Under the pieces are notes generated by a model. That model was not told the origin of the DNA and did no database searches. It was given only the letters and a program-made list of their open reading frames with translations. Source: Euptelea pleiosperma (lineage: Eukaryota; Streptophyta; Magnoliopsida; Ranunculales; Eupteleaceae). Taken from it: a DNA stretch of 64,000 nt. The stretch covers positions 22,446,154 through 22,510,153 of the forward strand of contig CM068552.1 in assembly GCA_035048495.1 (NCBI GenBank), in the 5' to 3' direction. Position 1 is the first letter of the stretch. Every line of letters starts with the position of its first letter. The translations under genes and the position numbers were made by a program. Below, piece after piece: positions 43,383-55,258 of the stretch.

Positions 43383-46300
43383 CTAATGCTTAGAACGAGA
43401 GAAATGATTATCGTTAGGGTTCCTCTTTCCACTGAAAACTGCTAATGCTTTTCTTATGGGTGGCTTCAAAGGCGCTCTTTTATCAGCATTGTGGCAAAAG
43501 ACATCATCTGAAATAAAAATGTCCTCTCCCTGGAACAGAAAGAAATAGAGAAGTAAATAAATAACACATGCAAAGTTGATGACCAAAAAAAATTGTAATT
43601 ATTAAATTAAGAAAACCTGTTTATTTGTTTTCTTCTTCGTCTTGGGATACAGGACTTTGTGTGGGAGTTGATCTTCACGTAAAATGAGGTTTTTGGTGAT
43701 GGCATCTCTTCCACCTTGAGGTAAAGGCAGTGAAAACTGCAAATGGTTAAGTATTAGTATGTACATAGAAATGGACAATGCAAACTCTGAAAGCTTAGAG
43801 AGGTTAATAAAAGAACAGTCAACCACCAAGTCATAGGATTATCAAACTATTAAAGTTCTAAGTGAAAAACCCTTCTACAAGATTTGAATCATGGAGGATT
43901 GTTAGAAAAAACACTATGCCAGGATGTTAAGGAGCTAAAGCTGTTGGCAGACTGGATGACCTTTACCATGATGATGCAAGTCCAGATACAGTATGTACTG
44001 AGTACGGGAGCATGATGTGATCCTAAAAAGAATGCAATACAGTTTAATAAAAGAGTTCAACGAATGTATCAACAACATATAACTAGCAGCGCTGAGTTTT
44101 TTTTTCTCTTTTTGGTGCCAATGAGGAACTTCTAGAAGACATGAGGGAAATAGCAGAAACATTCCAGGGATAATTGAAGAACTGACCAACAACCCAAGAC
44201 ACACAACACCCCACTCCCAATCGCTTCATGTTATCCTATCGTAACATGAATCCAGGTTTTACCATAGAATTAATCTTTGAACCAGCTGAGCCAATCAATT
44301 TCCTTGCACCCATGTGTAAAAAAGGAACAGTTTTCTTTCTTTGTAGACTCCCATTTTCCACACATAACAACCACCACGTATAGGTCACAGTCCCTCAATG
44401 CTCAATTGGACGAATATGGTCCAGATGAGCTGGACAGAAGGCACACTCTTTACATACTACAAGATGATGAAAGAGAAATGTTTTGGTAATTCACACCACC
44501 TGTACTGTCTTATGAAAATTACTGTAAGCCCCTTACAATGGAAAGGAGTCCAACATTATCGCTGGTAGCAACTTTTTGAAGTAGCCACAGGATAAGCCAA
44601 ATCCATTGTACTCGCACTCTATGTGGGACAGGTGTCCAGGTAAGGGTTTTCGGTAATTCACAAGAATCACAACCAGTATTGACCATATGCATATTATGAA
44701 AACACCCTAACAGTGGACGTGTTTCTAACATCAGAGCACGGAGTAGCAACTTCTGCAGTACCAGCAAGTACTTCTAGTATTATCTTAATGAAAGAGAAAG
44801 TAAGATACTAAATGAATCCAATTGTTTGGTCAATATTTCTGTAAGGAGGATATGGTTATATGGTTATGCACTCTTACATCTCCATATTTTAAAAATGGTG
44901 AGAGGGGACAGAGGAGAAATTTTGATACCAAGTTGCCGTTCAACAGAAGGTACAAGGATTTCTAGATGCAGCAGCAGCATTGCACCGATAATTTGTGAGA
45001 TGGCATAAAGAAAGAGAGGAGGGAACAAAGAGGGGGATTTGCAACCTTAACAATGAAAAAGGATGGGAAATGAAATGGTCCTACAGGCCTAAAGACATGT
45101 GCGTGCATTCTTGAGAAAACCGAGGACCAAGATATCCCGAAAATAGATCACAACAGCTAGTTGGAGATCAAAGCCAAGAAGAACTTACTTTTGTGCCACG
45201 AAGGGTAATACGTGGCCGACGAGCTGCTAGAATGATACCATTCTCACCAACTGTCACCGCTACCTTGCGTAAAGTGCCACCGTTTCCACATTTTGGACAG
45301 AATATCCTCCCAATCTCAGCAGTCACCTTATTGCAGGCATGGCATTTCAGTATCCACCTGGACAAACAGATATTTTGAAAATAATCATATTCACCCTTTA
45401 CATAATATTCCGGTAATCAAATATTAAATATCATGAATCCACGTGTGACTATTTTTTTTTTTTTTTTGATTAGTATCTGTGACTAATTTGAAGCATATGT
45501 TATACATATTTACAGTATTTCCCCGAAGAGCAGCACCTTCAGAAACATGTCTGAAGCATCACCAATGACAAACACAAAAGATGAATGCAACAGCATGAAG
45601 AAAATCAAACTGAACATCAGGAAATAAATGCAGAAGAGATAAACCTGTGTAGCTGGCGAATCTGCATCCCGCCAGGAGCCAGAAGACGTAGACCAATCTG
45701 CAAAATAACATTTTGCATTGCGAAGTCACTCGTTACACAAGCTACACTTGAGTCGGACAAGGACCGTAGCATCCAGCTCTGCTCACTACTATTGTCATCC
45801 ACAAATGATGCATCAACACTTTCGTTGGTCTGACTTGAGATCTCTAGGTGATCCAATCCTTCATTACATATTTTGACTACATCTCCTTTAACCGCAATAG
45901 TTGCATTACCAAAGCTATCTTCCACGACAATGGAATTGCAAGCGTCCACCCCTTCACAAGACATGCTCAGTTCCTTCTCTTCTTGCAGAAGCTTCGATGA
46001 ATCTGCTTCCAGTCTCATATGCTTTAGGATAGACGAAAGACCACCATCATCAACCTTGCCTTCCACGTCCTCGTCGTGTTCTGAAATCTCATTTATAACT
46101 TGTGCTACCTCAGAACTCTCATGCAACGGCAGATCAGGGGATCCAGAGTCCTCAAGAACATTATTTTCCATTTTTATGTCTACACTTGGAGGATCACCTT
46201 TCTCTGATAACGACTCAGACGTATCATGTCTAGCTTTTCTTCTGAGATATCTTCTGTGAGTACTTCGACTGACAGCAGGCAGCCAATCACTGCCATTATC

Positions 46301-48106
46301 ATCAATTTGTCCCTGAGAAGCATCAATTCCATCTGCCACCATCTTCCCTTCAATGTTTCTCTCTTTCTTTGTAGGCATAAATCTTCTAGGTTTCCTCAAA
46401 CTGCGAGCAATATCCTCTTGATCCTCAGCATGAGCTTCACCGTCATTTTCTGTTAAACCATCTCCAGAAGAAATATGACCATCGACGGGGATGACATTCA
46501 AGTTTAGGTCTTTCAAAGGAAGGATTCTTGAATCAGAGTTTGAACCCACCTCAACTGCATGTTCTAAAGCCTCCCATTCTTCCAAATTAGGCACATTAGA
46601 GCCCCACCCAGGCATCTCCTTCTCTGATAGCCTTTTTACGTTAACCATGTGGACTGGGGGAGGGTTGTCCCTGAGATGCTTAGTCCCATGGATCTGGGCT
46701 TCCAATGTATATGTCAGTGCAATAAGTTTGAGATCAACATCTGAGAGGGTCTGTAAATCACCAGTGGCTCTCGCAAAGTTGATTACTGTCAAGACAAAAA
46801 GCGATAAGACATAAGTGTCCATACTACTAATGGATACAAAATGGCACAGTGGAATTTCACATAATTTTTCTTCTGGAGGCAAGGAAAACCAGGGACATGA
46901 ACCTATATCTGGATTTGTTAAATATGTCTATTTGCCACTAGTCCGTTAAATTACTTATTTATTCAGAACAATCAGAAACTAACCAGAAAATTAGAAAAAA
47001 TGTCAAATAATATAAAATTGAAAAAAGAAAAAGTTACTATCATAGCAAATCATACTTTCTACAACCAGAACACAGGGCATAATCTAAAAAGCATAGTTCT
47101 CTTTACATTTACAACCAGAACATAAGGCTGAATCTAAAAGGCATGGATTCTCTGGACGACCGGCTTTTCTTACATAAGATAGCTGAAGTTGCAGGCCCAA
47201 AGGGCCCCATGCATCTCACCACCTCATTCTCTCCCCATGTGGCAAGTTTCAGCCCAAATAGTCCTCTGACACATGACAAAACAGAGGGTTCTTTCTTTCT
47301 TTCCTGTGCTATGGCAAGAAAATGGAAACCCGTCCATAGATGACATTCCGACTGGCCATCCAAAAAGTTTTTCTTCTATATAAATATCTTCAATCTTAAT
47401 CACAGTAAAGACTACTATAGGATAATCTTGGCCCTGTATTATAAACTCTAAATACAATTAATAGATAGCATACCCATTTACAAAGCATACATGAAGGGGT
47501 GGGAACATCATCAAACCCATAGAGATCTCTTATGCAAAAAATTTAACTATCAATTCCATATGTTTTTTTCTCAATCGTTCAATATTATTGTTCTGATGGT
47601 CCAATAAATGTAATGAATTGGATGGTAATGATCAGTTGATCAGATTGATTTGGTGAAGGAGATCTCTTAGTGAGCCTCGCTGAATAGTAATCTTGGTCCA
47701 AGCATGTAATTAGGGTTCATACAAGAATTGCAACAAAAAACTATTAATGCCATTAGATAACAATTACAGATGATGAGATAAAACTTCCAAAACATTCACC
47801 TATCTTTAGCGCTTCTGGAGAAGGCTCCATACTCTCCACAGTAAAAGGCATGAATGCGAGCTTGTGTCGGGAAACCGGGTCTCTAACCTCCTCCATAACT
47901 TCGCTCACTGAAACAAACTTATCGGCATAATTCGTCAGCTTTTCCTCACCTTGAATTATAGCATTAGCATCCACGACTGCAACTGCAATTCCTTTGCTCG
48001 AGTTACAGCTTTCAAAGACTCGATTGGCAATCTCTTCTTGCTTTTTCGGAGGCGCCTGTTTCTGAACGATGCTGCTCCAACAAGGTTTCGACGGGGGAAC
48101 CTCCAT
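43383..48106 (-). CDS. NOB1: NOB1, endonuclease for 20S pre-rRNA cleavage
   Basis: Five exons on the minus strand, 48106-47800, 46785-45645, 45357-45189, 43736-43617 and 43529-43383, join with GT-AG introns into 627 residues. NOB1 makes the last cut that frees the 18S rRNA 3' end within cytoplasmic pre-40S particles. The PIN nuclease domain occupies the N-terminus, with acidic metal-binding residues D46 (VVDANA), E72/E73 and D118/D120 (SDVDLK). A long acidic, low-complexity middle (about 190-440) follows, as in plant NOB1. Next come GLRLLAPGGMQIRQLHRWIL and a zinc ribbon with Cys 488/491 and 503/506. The C-terminus ends RNPNDNHFSRSKH. The length slightly exceeds the Arabidopsis protein (At5g41190, about 602 from memory). 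I chose the ATG at 48106 because MEVPPSKP matches the known N-terminus; an in-frame ATG at 48217 adds 37 unlikely residues. Confidence 0.93.
43737..45188 (-). other. Intron 3 of NOB1
   Basis: A 1452-bp GT-AG intron lying between the zinc-ribbon exon and the exon starting FSLPLPQGGR. Contains only short frames without recognisable domains and no clear transposon ends. Confidence 0.8.
46786..47799 (-). other. Intron 1 of NOB1
   Basis: A 1014-bp GT-AG intron that splits the PIN domain between ALKI and VINFARATG (phase 1). No gene or structured element recognised inside. Confidence 0.85.
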
Positions 48107-48293
48107 TGATGGACCAGAAAGATAAAGCCTAAAAACAGAAGTGCAGTTACAGTGCTGATGGAATTGCAAAAACCAAAACAAAATCCTGATTTGAAGATCA
48201 CAAAACCCTAAATCCAATGTTACGAAGGCAAAGCACTAAACCCTATAAAAAAACGAGAACGTTAACAGATGGAAGAGAGGATTCGTGTTAGGC
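48107..48293 (-). promoter_or_regulatory. NOB1 5' leader and proximal promoter
   Basis: Upstream of the NOB1 start. A TCTGTTTTTAG acceptor-like site lies about 27 bp upstream of the ATG on the minus strand, so a 5' UTR intron is possible. No TATA box is evident before the repeat that begins near 48290. Confidence 0.35.
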
Positions 48294-48600
48294 CTGTCAA
48301 CGGGAATACCTATCGATACGAATACGAATACGAATATGGCTATATCTGAATTTGAATCCGAAAATAATATCCAAAATTCGAATCCAGCGAATATGTCAAA
48401 ACACTATCTGAATTCGAATTCGATTTACTTATTGGATATCCGTTAACATCCGATTCTACCGATAAGTAAATCGGATTCGGATACTATCCGAAATCCATAA
48501 TAAAATTCAATTTTTTACCATCAATTTTCCATGTCCGATATCTGAATTTCTTAAATATTCAAATATTTGATATCCGATATCAAATATTTCCAAGAACAAA
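48294..48600. repeat. ATACGAATACGAATA / GGATATCCG-rich repeat upstream of NOB1
   Basis: Opens with GGCCTGTCAACGGGAATACC, which resembles the end of hAT elements of the TAGGGCTGGCAA type. It continues with GATACGAATACGAATACG and with ATATCCGATATC palindromes. A matching opposite end was not found, so this may be a half element. Confidence 0.4.
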
Positions 48601-49175
48601 CTGGAAGGTCAGTATAATTAAACAAATATTTACATGTAATACAATGGACATTTTGTACATTCGATCGATCAGTCATGAGGACTCTTCAGAGATCTGCGAG
48701 AATATTTATTTACTCACTCTGCCTGCAACAACGAAATTGATGCCTGCAACAGTATAATTCTGCTCATATAATATGTAACACCCCATCACTCCAGCCATTG
48801 CACATGCATACATTCACACAAACAAAAGAAAAATGAGGGGAAGATGAAGTTGAATGTTTATGCTCGAATCTTCCTCTAAGCTTCTTCAAAACAATGAAAA
48901 TCCTCAATAAAATGATTGCTTTAGAAAGCCAAAGGAAGTTACCGCATCATCTTTGGATCTACAGGACTCCCATTGTCAAACTGCAAATCTATGCGAGTTT
49001 CGGTAAAGGGCGACACGAGATACTGTATGGTTTTGGAAATCCCTTAGTTTCGGTGCGGTTTCGTTAGTTTCGACGCGGTTTCGTTCGTTTCGCCCGAAAC
49101 TTAAAATAAATAAAAAACATAAAGAGAGGAAACTGCCAACGGAGAGGAAGAGCGTGGCAGCCGGCCGGGAGGAAG
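48601..49175. other. No gene recognised
   Basis: Intergenic DNA. TGTAACACCCCATCAC at 48774 looks like the start of a gypsy-type LTR, but no matching end or duplication was found. TTTCGTTYGTTTCG / GGTTTCGTTAGTTTCG units form a short degenerate tandem at about 49030-49100. Confidence 0.35.
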
Positions 49176-49177
49176 AA

Positions 49178-49178
49178 C

Positions 49179-49221
<43 letters not shown>

Positions 49222-49222
49222 G
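49178..49222. repeat. (GA)n followed by poly-G
   Basis: About 15 GA units, then 12 or more G residues. A simple repeat; the arginine/glutamate run in one frame is an artefact. Confidence 0.85.
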
Positions 49223-49228
49223 TACCAC

Positions 49229-49516
49229 CTACCTATGCCGTATGCCAAAATGCGAAATGTAATTGAACGAGCTTTTGGTATGTTTAAGGCACGGTTCCCA
49301 ATATTAAAGAGGATGGCACCTTATTTTTTCAATACACAACGGAATATAGTCATTGCATGCATAACGGTATACAACTATCTTTGAAAGGCGACAATTACAG
49401 ATGATTTATTCCGCCAGTATGATGACGAAGATGTCCAACTCGAAGGTCCTAGTGTTCAAAATGGTGATACGACAACCAACATAGATGAATTATTTGAGCA
49501 GTCTAAACAAAATTAG
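49229..49516 (+). pseudogene. PIF/Harbinger transposase C-terminal fragment
   Basis: After the simple repeat the frame reads MRNVIERAFGMFKARFPILK, then RMAPYFFNTQRNIVIACITV. This is the conserved HARBI1-type nuclease end (VIERxFGxxKxRFPIL...QxxIVxAC...LHNF), including the Glu of the DDE triad. A TGA at 49381-49383 replaces the residue after YNYL. The same frame then runs on acidic residues (DDLFRQYDDEDVQLEG) to a stop near 49515. The first two catalytic Asp and the N-terminus are missing. The fragment encodes no active enzyme. Confidence 0.8.
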
Positions 49517-51489
49517 ATAATCAATTTACGAGATTAAGTCACAAACCAGATCCTACAATAGAAATATGTTTTAAAAGATACAATTTATAAAAAAATGAGC
49601 TTTTGGTGATCATCGATAAAAGTATCAGGAGATCTACATGATATAATTTTGTAAGCCCTCTTCTTAGTTTCTTTGTGTGGTACTTTCATTCTTACTTTTG
49701 TGTTTTTTTGAAAATTATTAATATGGGTTTTTTATTTTTTAGGTGACATTTAAGGATACGGATTTTGACAATTGTAGAATCAGTGTGATATCCAGATGCA
49801 GCAATATGTTTTTTTGTTGAAAGTCATGGTATGTGCTAAACTTTTCACTATGAATTTATTTTGCAAGTCATTTGAATTGAGAATGTATGAGAATGCAACT
49901 TCATGGATTGCTAAAGTTGAGCTTAATTTGGACGTGGAAAGACAACTTGGGCCTACTAGAAGAGGAAATTATTATTTAGAAATGATGCCCAAGGATTTGA
50001 ACTCCTTTTTGTATTGGTTGGGAGAAGTTAGGAATCTTATGAGTTATCATCCTTTGTCCTGATTTGTCAATCACAAGCTTTTGCACCTCTTCCATTTTGA
50101 TAGAATTGTGTTGAAGTGACTATAACCTAATGCAACTGAATATGTCATTCCAAGAGTTCAATTTCAATAGAATTAGGATGCAAAATAATGTCATCTTATA
50201 TTTGGGGTGTCTTCACTCAAAAATTGTCTTCATCCAACGATGGTGGAAAGAAAATGTTAAAATCACAATTTAGCTAAGATAGGTTTAGGTAGAAAAAATG
50301 TGGGTTTTGGGTAAGGTTTAGGTGGTTATTTGGGTGTGTTAGGTATATAAATTGCCTTTCTACCATTATGGGCATAACAAATGTGACTGCATTAATATGC
50401 TCTGTTCTTAGTGAGAGCGAACTCTTATGACTACATTATATATAGTTACCTCTCATTTGAGGTGATTTCTAAAATCATTTATCTTTATAAGCTAGACAAT
50501 TTGATCTCCTTTATCTAGATCCCTAATTTTAAGCACATATGGATGGTTTTTAACAATGCATGCTGAAATTCTAGCTTAGTTGTTATACATTCGACACATT
50601 CTTTTTATATCAAGCTCTTTGAAGGGTTTCTCAATTATATTTTGATGTTTATCCTTATCTCTCATCCTCTGATTCATACATTTTGGGCTATATTGTTGTT
50701 GTGGCTTTTTTTAAGCTTCCAAATGTGCCATCAAATTAAAGATTGTGCAGCAGGCTGAAATGAGGTGCAATGCATGCTAGCGAGAACTAGAAGGTTGTGT
50801 CATATCTACAACCTGTGGCTACCTCTTGTATATCCAAATTTTTTGTGTCTCTCATCAATGCTTGTATTATAAGAAACCTTTAAATGCCTTGGCTTTTAAT
50901 TTAATGACAAATGGCATAGTAGCACACTGTGGGACCAACCTATAGAGTCTCTAAGTCCATGGCTTTCCAAATGCAATTTGATTGGATAATCCCAATCATT
51001 GCTCCTACTTTGCATGGTATATTTTATCATCTGATTGGCATTACAACAGGTACCAAGTAAAATAAAAGAAATTTCGAATGCAAAATATTTTTACGACAAT
51101 TTGGAACGCCCAATGTCTTTCCCATATGGAAAACAACGATGTCGTTTGATGACGATGTCATCCCTAGGTTTTGCACAGTTGGTGGTCCATGTGGTGGGGA
51201 TCATCCAACGATGTAAACTCACAAAGATCATGTCATCGGGATGAAACCAACACAGGTACTTGGGATATGGAAAATTTTAATAGACATGAGAGTCAACAAC
51301 CAGGTGGTGTGGACCTTGGGACATATCCGTTGGATTGAACATCATTGAGATGCATTTCATTTCAATTTTATTCACCCATCTGATGTATGTCTAGAAAATG
51401 TACAATCCAACAACTTTAAACTAAAGGTGGACAAGACCTAGTGTGGACTAAAGTTTCTTCTTTAACACACTTTAATTAATACTATAGAA
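49517..51489. other. No gene recognised
   Basis: Open frames at 49796-50062 and 51035-51244 carry no recognisable domain, and the first lies just past transposase debris. The DNA is T-rich. Segments around 51150-51480 (GGTGGTCCATGTGGTGGGGATC, GGTGTGGACCTTGGGACATATC) read like noncoding dispersed repeats. Confidence 0.4.
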
Positions 51490-51519
51490 ACATTGGGGGG
51501 CTTTCAACGAGTCAGGCTT

Positions 51520-51640
51520 TGATAGGAAGCCTCCTCAACATGCCACAGGTGGACACGCTGACACATGAATGTTTGGCTCACCCCCTTGGTGGGGACGTAC
51601 ACCCCCAAATTCAGCTTGGTTGATGATTTGAGCTGGTTGA
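51520..51640. mobile_element. Diverged family A-like MITE arm
   Basis: Has the order GCCACAGGTGGACACGCTGACA, ATGAATGTTTGGCTCACCC, then TTCAGCTTGGTTGATGATTT. This parallels the family A left arm (CCACGTGGCAC, CTGACCGTATGGATGTTTGG, AAACTGATTAGTGATTT). No mirrored partner. Confidence 0.25.
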
Positions 51641-52129
51641 TTTAGTATAGAGAAATGTTGATGGAGGTGTGTTTTAGCTGATAGTTAGGCATGAGTGGTG
51701 GTGGGGATGGTGCATTTTGCTCTCCAGAGGTGCATGGAGGCAAATGTGATAAATTACTAATTTTCAGATATTGCTAGGTTGTATTTACCAAACATACTCA
51801 ACACATAACACTTAATAAGGGCAAATATGACAAAATGCCAATTTTCAGACATTTTGGGTTGTGTTTACCAAACAAACTTAACACTTATTTTAAGATTTCA
51901 ACAATTTTTCAGACAGTTTTATCAAACAGTTTTTTTCAAACCTTATATTCAACACTTTAAGATATTAGACCTTAAAAAACGTTTTACCAATGCCACCAGG
52001 GTTCTACCAAAAAAGCAAGAGTGTTTATAAGCTCAGATGCACAAGAAAAAAGCCCAGAGGCATTAGGAAACATTCCTAGAATAAACGAGTCCATTCGGAG
52101 TAAGTTTCCTAATCAATCTGTGTGAGTTG

Positions 52130-52320
52130 GTTCAAACTAACTTTGGGTTCGTTCAAACTCATCTGAGCTCGTTTGAACCAAAATTTGTCTGGTTCAAACC
52201 AACTACACAACCTGTACACAACGGGTTTTGTCTCAATTTATTCGAACCAATCTAGATTTTGGTTCGAACCAAGTTGAGTTTGGTTCAAACCAACTTCACT
52301 TTGGTTTGAACCTACTTTGA
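52130..52320. repeat. GGTTCGAACC/GGTTCAAACC palindrome cluster
   Basis: At least seven near-palindromic units of the form TTGGTTYRAACCAA within about 190 bp. A degenerate short repeat, not coding. Confidence 0.6.
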
Positions 52321-52530
52321 AGCTTTTCACAGCAATTAAGTTTTTTAAGTTTAAAATCATCCCAAATGGTTCTAAGTCGAATTCAAGGTCAAGGGTAACC
52401 ATGTATGGTTGATCTAAGTTGTCTATGTCACTTACCAATTCAAAAATCAAGTATGGTGTGAGGCTCGACACACATTAGATCATCATCGAACTTTGCTTCG
52501 TGCTTCATCTTCAAAATCAAAGAACTATCC

Positions 52531-53563
52531 TGTGGGTATCCTATTTTCCGAGAAGCTAAGATAATGTCACGTGTCATTTAACTGGGCACGTTCTCCGAGA
52601 AGAGGCATATTAGTCTCCGTGGTTCATGGACCACCTCGGCCCACAGTTCGATGAACATATCTTCTTGTTGGAACACCTAGCGAAGCCGTCCGACTGAGAG
52701 ACGGACCTTGTCGGAACACCTGACGAAGTCGTCCGACTAAAGGATGGGCCTTGTCGGAACTCCTACCGAAGCTGTCCGACTAAAGGATGGGCCTTGTCGG
52801 AACACCTGCCGAAGCCGTTCAATTGAGAAACGGACCTTGTCGGAACACATGCTGAAGCCATCCGACTAAAGGATGGGCCTTGTCGGACGAAGCCGTCCGA
52901 GTAAAGGATAAGCCTTGTCGGAACATCTGCCGAAGCCGTCCGACTGAGAGATGGATCTTGTCGAGACACCTAGAGAAACCGTCCAACTGATAACGGATCT
53001 TGTCGGGACACCTAGCGGAGCCATCCGACCAAGAGATAAGGATTATCGAAACACTTGGTACAAGTAATCCGGCAAGCTGCATCCTAGATGGGTGACAAAT
53101 ATTGAACCTAGACGGTCGGAATGTTGTCTCCCAGAGCGCCTGGGGGAAACATTCCCCTCAGGCCAAGAAACGTAACAGAAAACCGTTATCAAGAAGTGAC
53201 GGTTACAGGCTCCTCAACAACGACGCGCTCCTTATTGAGGGCCCTATAAAAAGAAAGAGAATCTAATGAAGAGAAGATCGAAAAATACAAGCTAAACAGA
53301 GAGACAAGTATCAAGAGATAGTCCTACAGTATTTGGATCCATCCTGACTTGAGCGTCGAAGTGTGATTTGCAAGTACCACAACGACCGGAGAGACGATGG
53401 CAATCGCGGAGTGACCAATCCGGACAAGAAGGGACACCAGTCGACCTACTCCTCTCAGGATCATCGAAAGTAAGGCCGACCACACCGGACGGTTCGTCTA
53501 CCAATCACCAGTCTGTCTCCCGGGGGATCATGCGGGTAAAGACCTTCGGATTTTTCCCCCACA
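52531..53563. mobile_element. Solo LTR (1033 bp), target duplication TATCC
   Basis: Starts TGTGGGTATCC and ends TTTTTCCCCCACA. The termini TGTGGG...CCCACA are inverted. A perfect 5-bp duplication TATCC flanks it (52526-52530 and 53564-53568). A TATA-like CCCTATAAAAAG at about 53240-53251 would be the LTR promoter if the sense strand is plus. There is no primer site or coding part, so it arose by recombination between two LTRs. It contains the 61-bp-type minisatellite at 52680-53045. Confidence 0.88.
52680..53045. repeat. Minisatellite in the solo LTR
   Basis: About six units of roughly 55-62 bp of the type CTTGTCGGAACACCTGCCGAAGCCGTCCGACTGAGAGACGGAC, with one shortened unit near 52880-52910. 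The unit contains CCGTCCGACTAAAGGATGGG variants. Frames across it are repetitive artefacts. Confidence 0.85.
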
Positions 53564-53568
53564 TATCC

Positions 53569-54907
53569 TATTATAGACTTGACTCCATGACTGACTTGGA
53601 TATCACATGAAATTTGCCAATTACGAAATATGGACTTTACACTAACATGTTCCCAATGTATTCAACGCATCCATGAAATAAGTCAAAAGAACCAACTATA
53701 TCTAAATCTCCAGATGTCCACTACTCCCAACTTCAATTCCATCTTCATATTAGATCTGAAAAAACATAGAAGTAGCGTAAGTCGTAAGCTCAACAGATCT
53801 TACCATTTACTCCCCAAAATTAAGGGAATGCAATGATGAAATTATGCATGTAATTTTTATACAATGGGAATAAAACAATAATATTTATAAGTGTCAGATC
53901 AAAACTTGGAAAACACCAGTTAAGCCAATACATCAACACAACTAGAGAATTCATCTTTTTTCTATATTGTTTTAGGGACTCACATCCACAAAATGTCACC
54001 CATCATTACTTCCACCACAAGGGTCCAAGGGGTTTAGGGCCTTTTATTCTAGGACATCGGGCCCTTCCTTTCAGGGCGTCCAATTGGACCACAGCCTCTA
54101 TACATTTAGGAAGTCTAATAGGACCACACCCTCCATGCCTTTAGGGACCTGAACTTACGGATATGTCACCTAGAAACATAGATTTGTGCATTCTAGGGTT
54201 CTCCGAAAATCTCAATTTTTTTCAAAATTCTAAAAGTAATCCTCCCATAAAATCACAAATTTTAGAAATAAACATGAAGAATTACATGGAGTTTAAATAG
54301 AACAAATAACAGATCATGGTAAATCCATAAAAATCATGATCCATAAAATCATGATAGAGAAGCAATTCAACAAAAATCGGTCATGCCTTAAACTTCAATA
54401 CTTTTATATGGTTTAAAAGGCCTACAAATAGATATCTAGTGATCATAAAAGTTACCAAAAACTTAAGGAGAAAGTTGCTAGCTGAAAATCATGGAAAACC
54501 TCCCAAAATAATGAGAAGAGAATGAGAACCTACATGATTTAGAAATATCTTCAAAAGTATCTTCAATGGCGTTTTCTTCCTTGCATTTCTTCTAGCTTTT
54601 TCTCATCTAAAAGTTATTGGGATTTATCTTATTAGGGTTTTATATTTCCTTTTGTGTGAGATAATAGGATTTATATAAGTATCTTATGAGAGAGTTTTAG
54701 GGTTTCTAGGAACCATAATCCCATTTGTCATTTTTAAGTTTAGGGAGCCATTTTCTATACCAAAATTGATTTTTGTGTTAAGGGTGTGGGGTCCATTTAC
54801 CCCTTCAACGATTTCACATGTGAGAGAAATCTACCTCTCAAAACATTGGAAACCTTAGTTTCCTAAATGAAGTAAAACACTTCAATTGCTTCCCAAGTTT
54901 CCCTTAT
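53569..54907. other. Probable LTR interior, no gene
   Basis: A TGTCACCC at 53994 and a GGGTGTTACA ending at 56597 have the look of gypsy-type LTR ends, and the text between (reverse-read splice-free, A+T-rich) is LTR-like. The expected 5-bp duplication does not match (CAAAA against AATCT), so this is not claimed as an element. The later foldback insertions would lie inside it. Confidence 0.3.
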
Positions 54908-55216
54908 GGGTCGCTCTACGGGCACCAACGCCATTCTGCTGGGCACCCACAATAAACCAAAACACCCCTCCTTTTAGTTTGGGCACCCCACCCCTTCTCC
55001 TTCATTTTCTCTCTCTTCCCTCTCCCTCTCTCTATTGTAACTCTCTTTCTCTCTCTACTGTTATCTCTCTCTCATCTCCCTCATTATCTCTTTTCTCCCT
55101 CTCTTCCTCTCTAACTCTCTCTCTCTCTCTTTATCTCTCCCTCCCCGTTTCTCTCTCTAGCTCTCTCCCACGACACTGAATTGCCATGGGGACTATGTAA
55201 CCCACGGCGCTAAAAG

Positions 55217-55258
<42 letters not shown>

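Noticed and set aside
47753..48217. Upstream in-frame ATG at 48217 as the NOB1 start
   Set aside because: The 37 extra residues are unlike known NOB1 N-termini and span a splice-acceptor-like site; MEVPPSKP fits the family.
49796..50062. 88-residue plus-strand frame that looks protein-like in composition
   Set aside because: No recognised domain, no splice partners and position within transposase debris. Not enough to call a gene.
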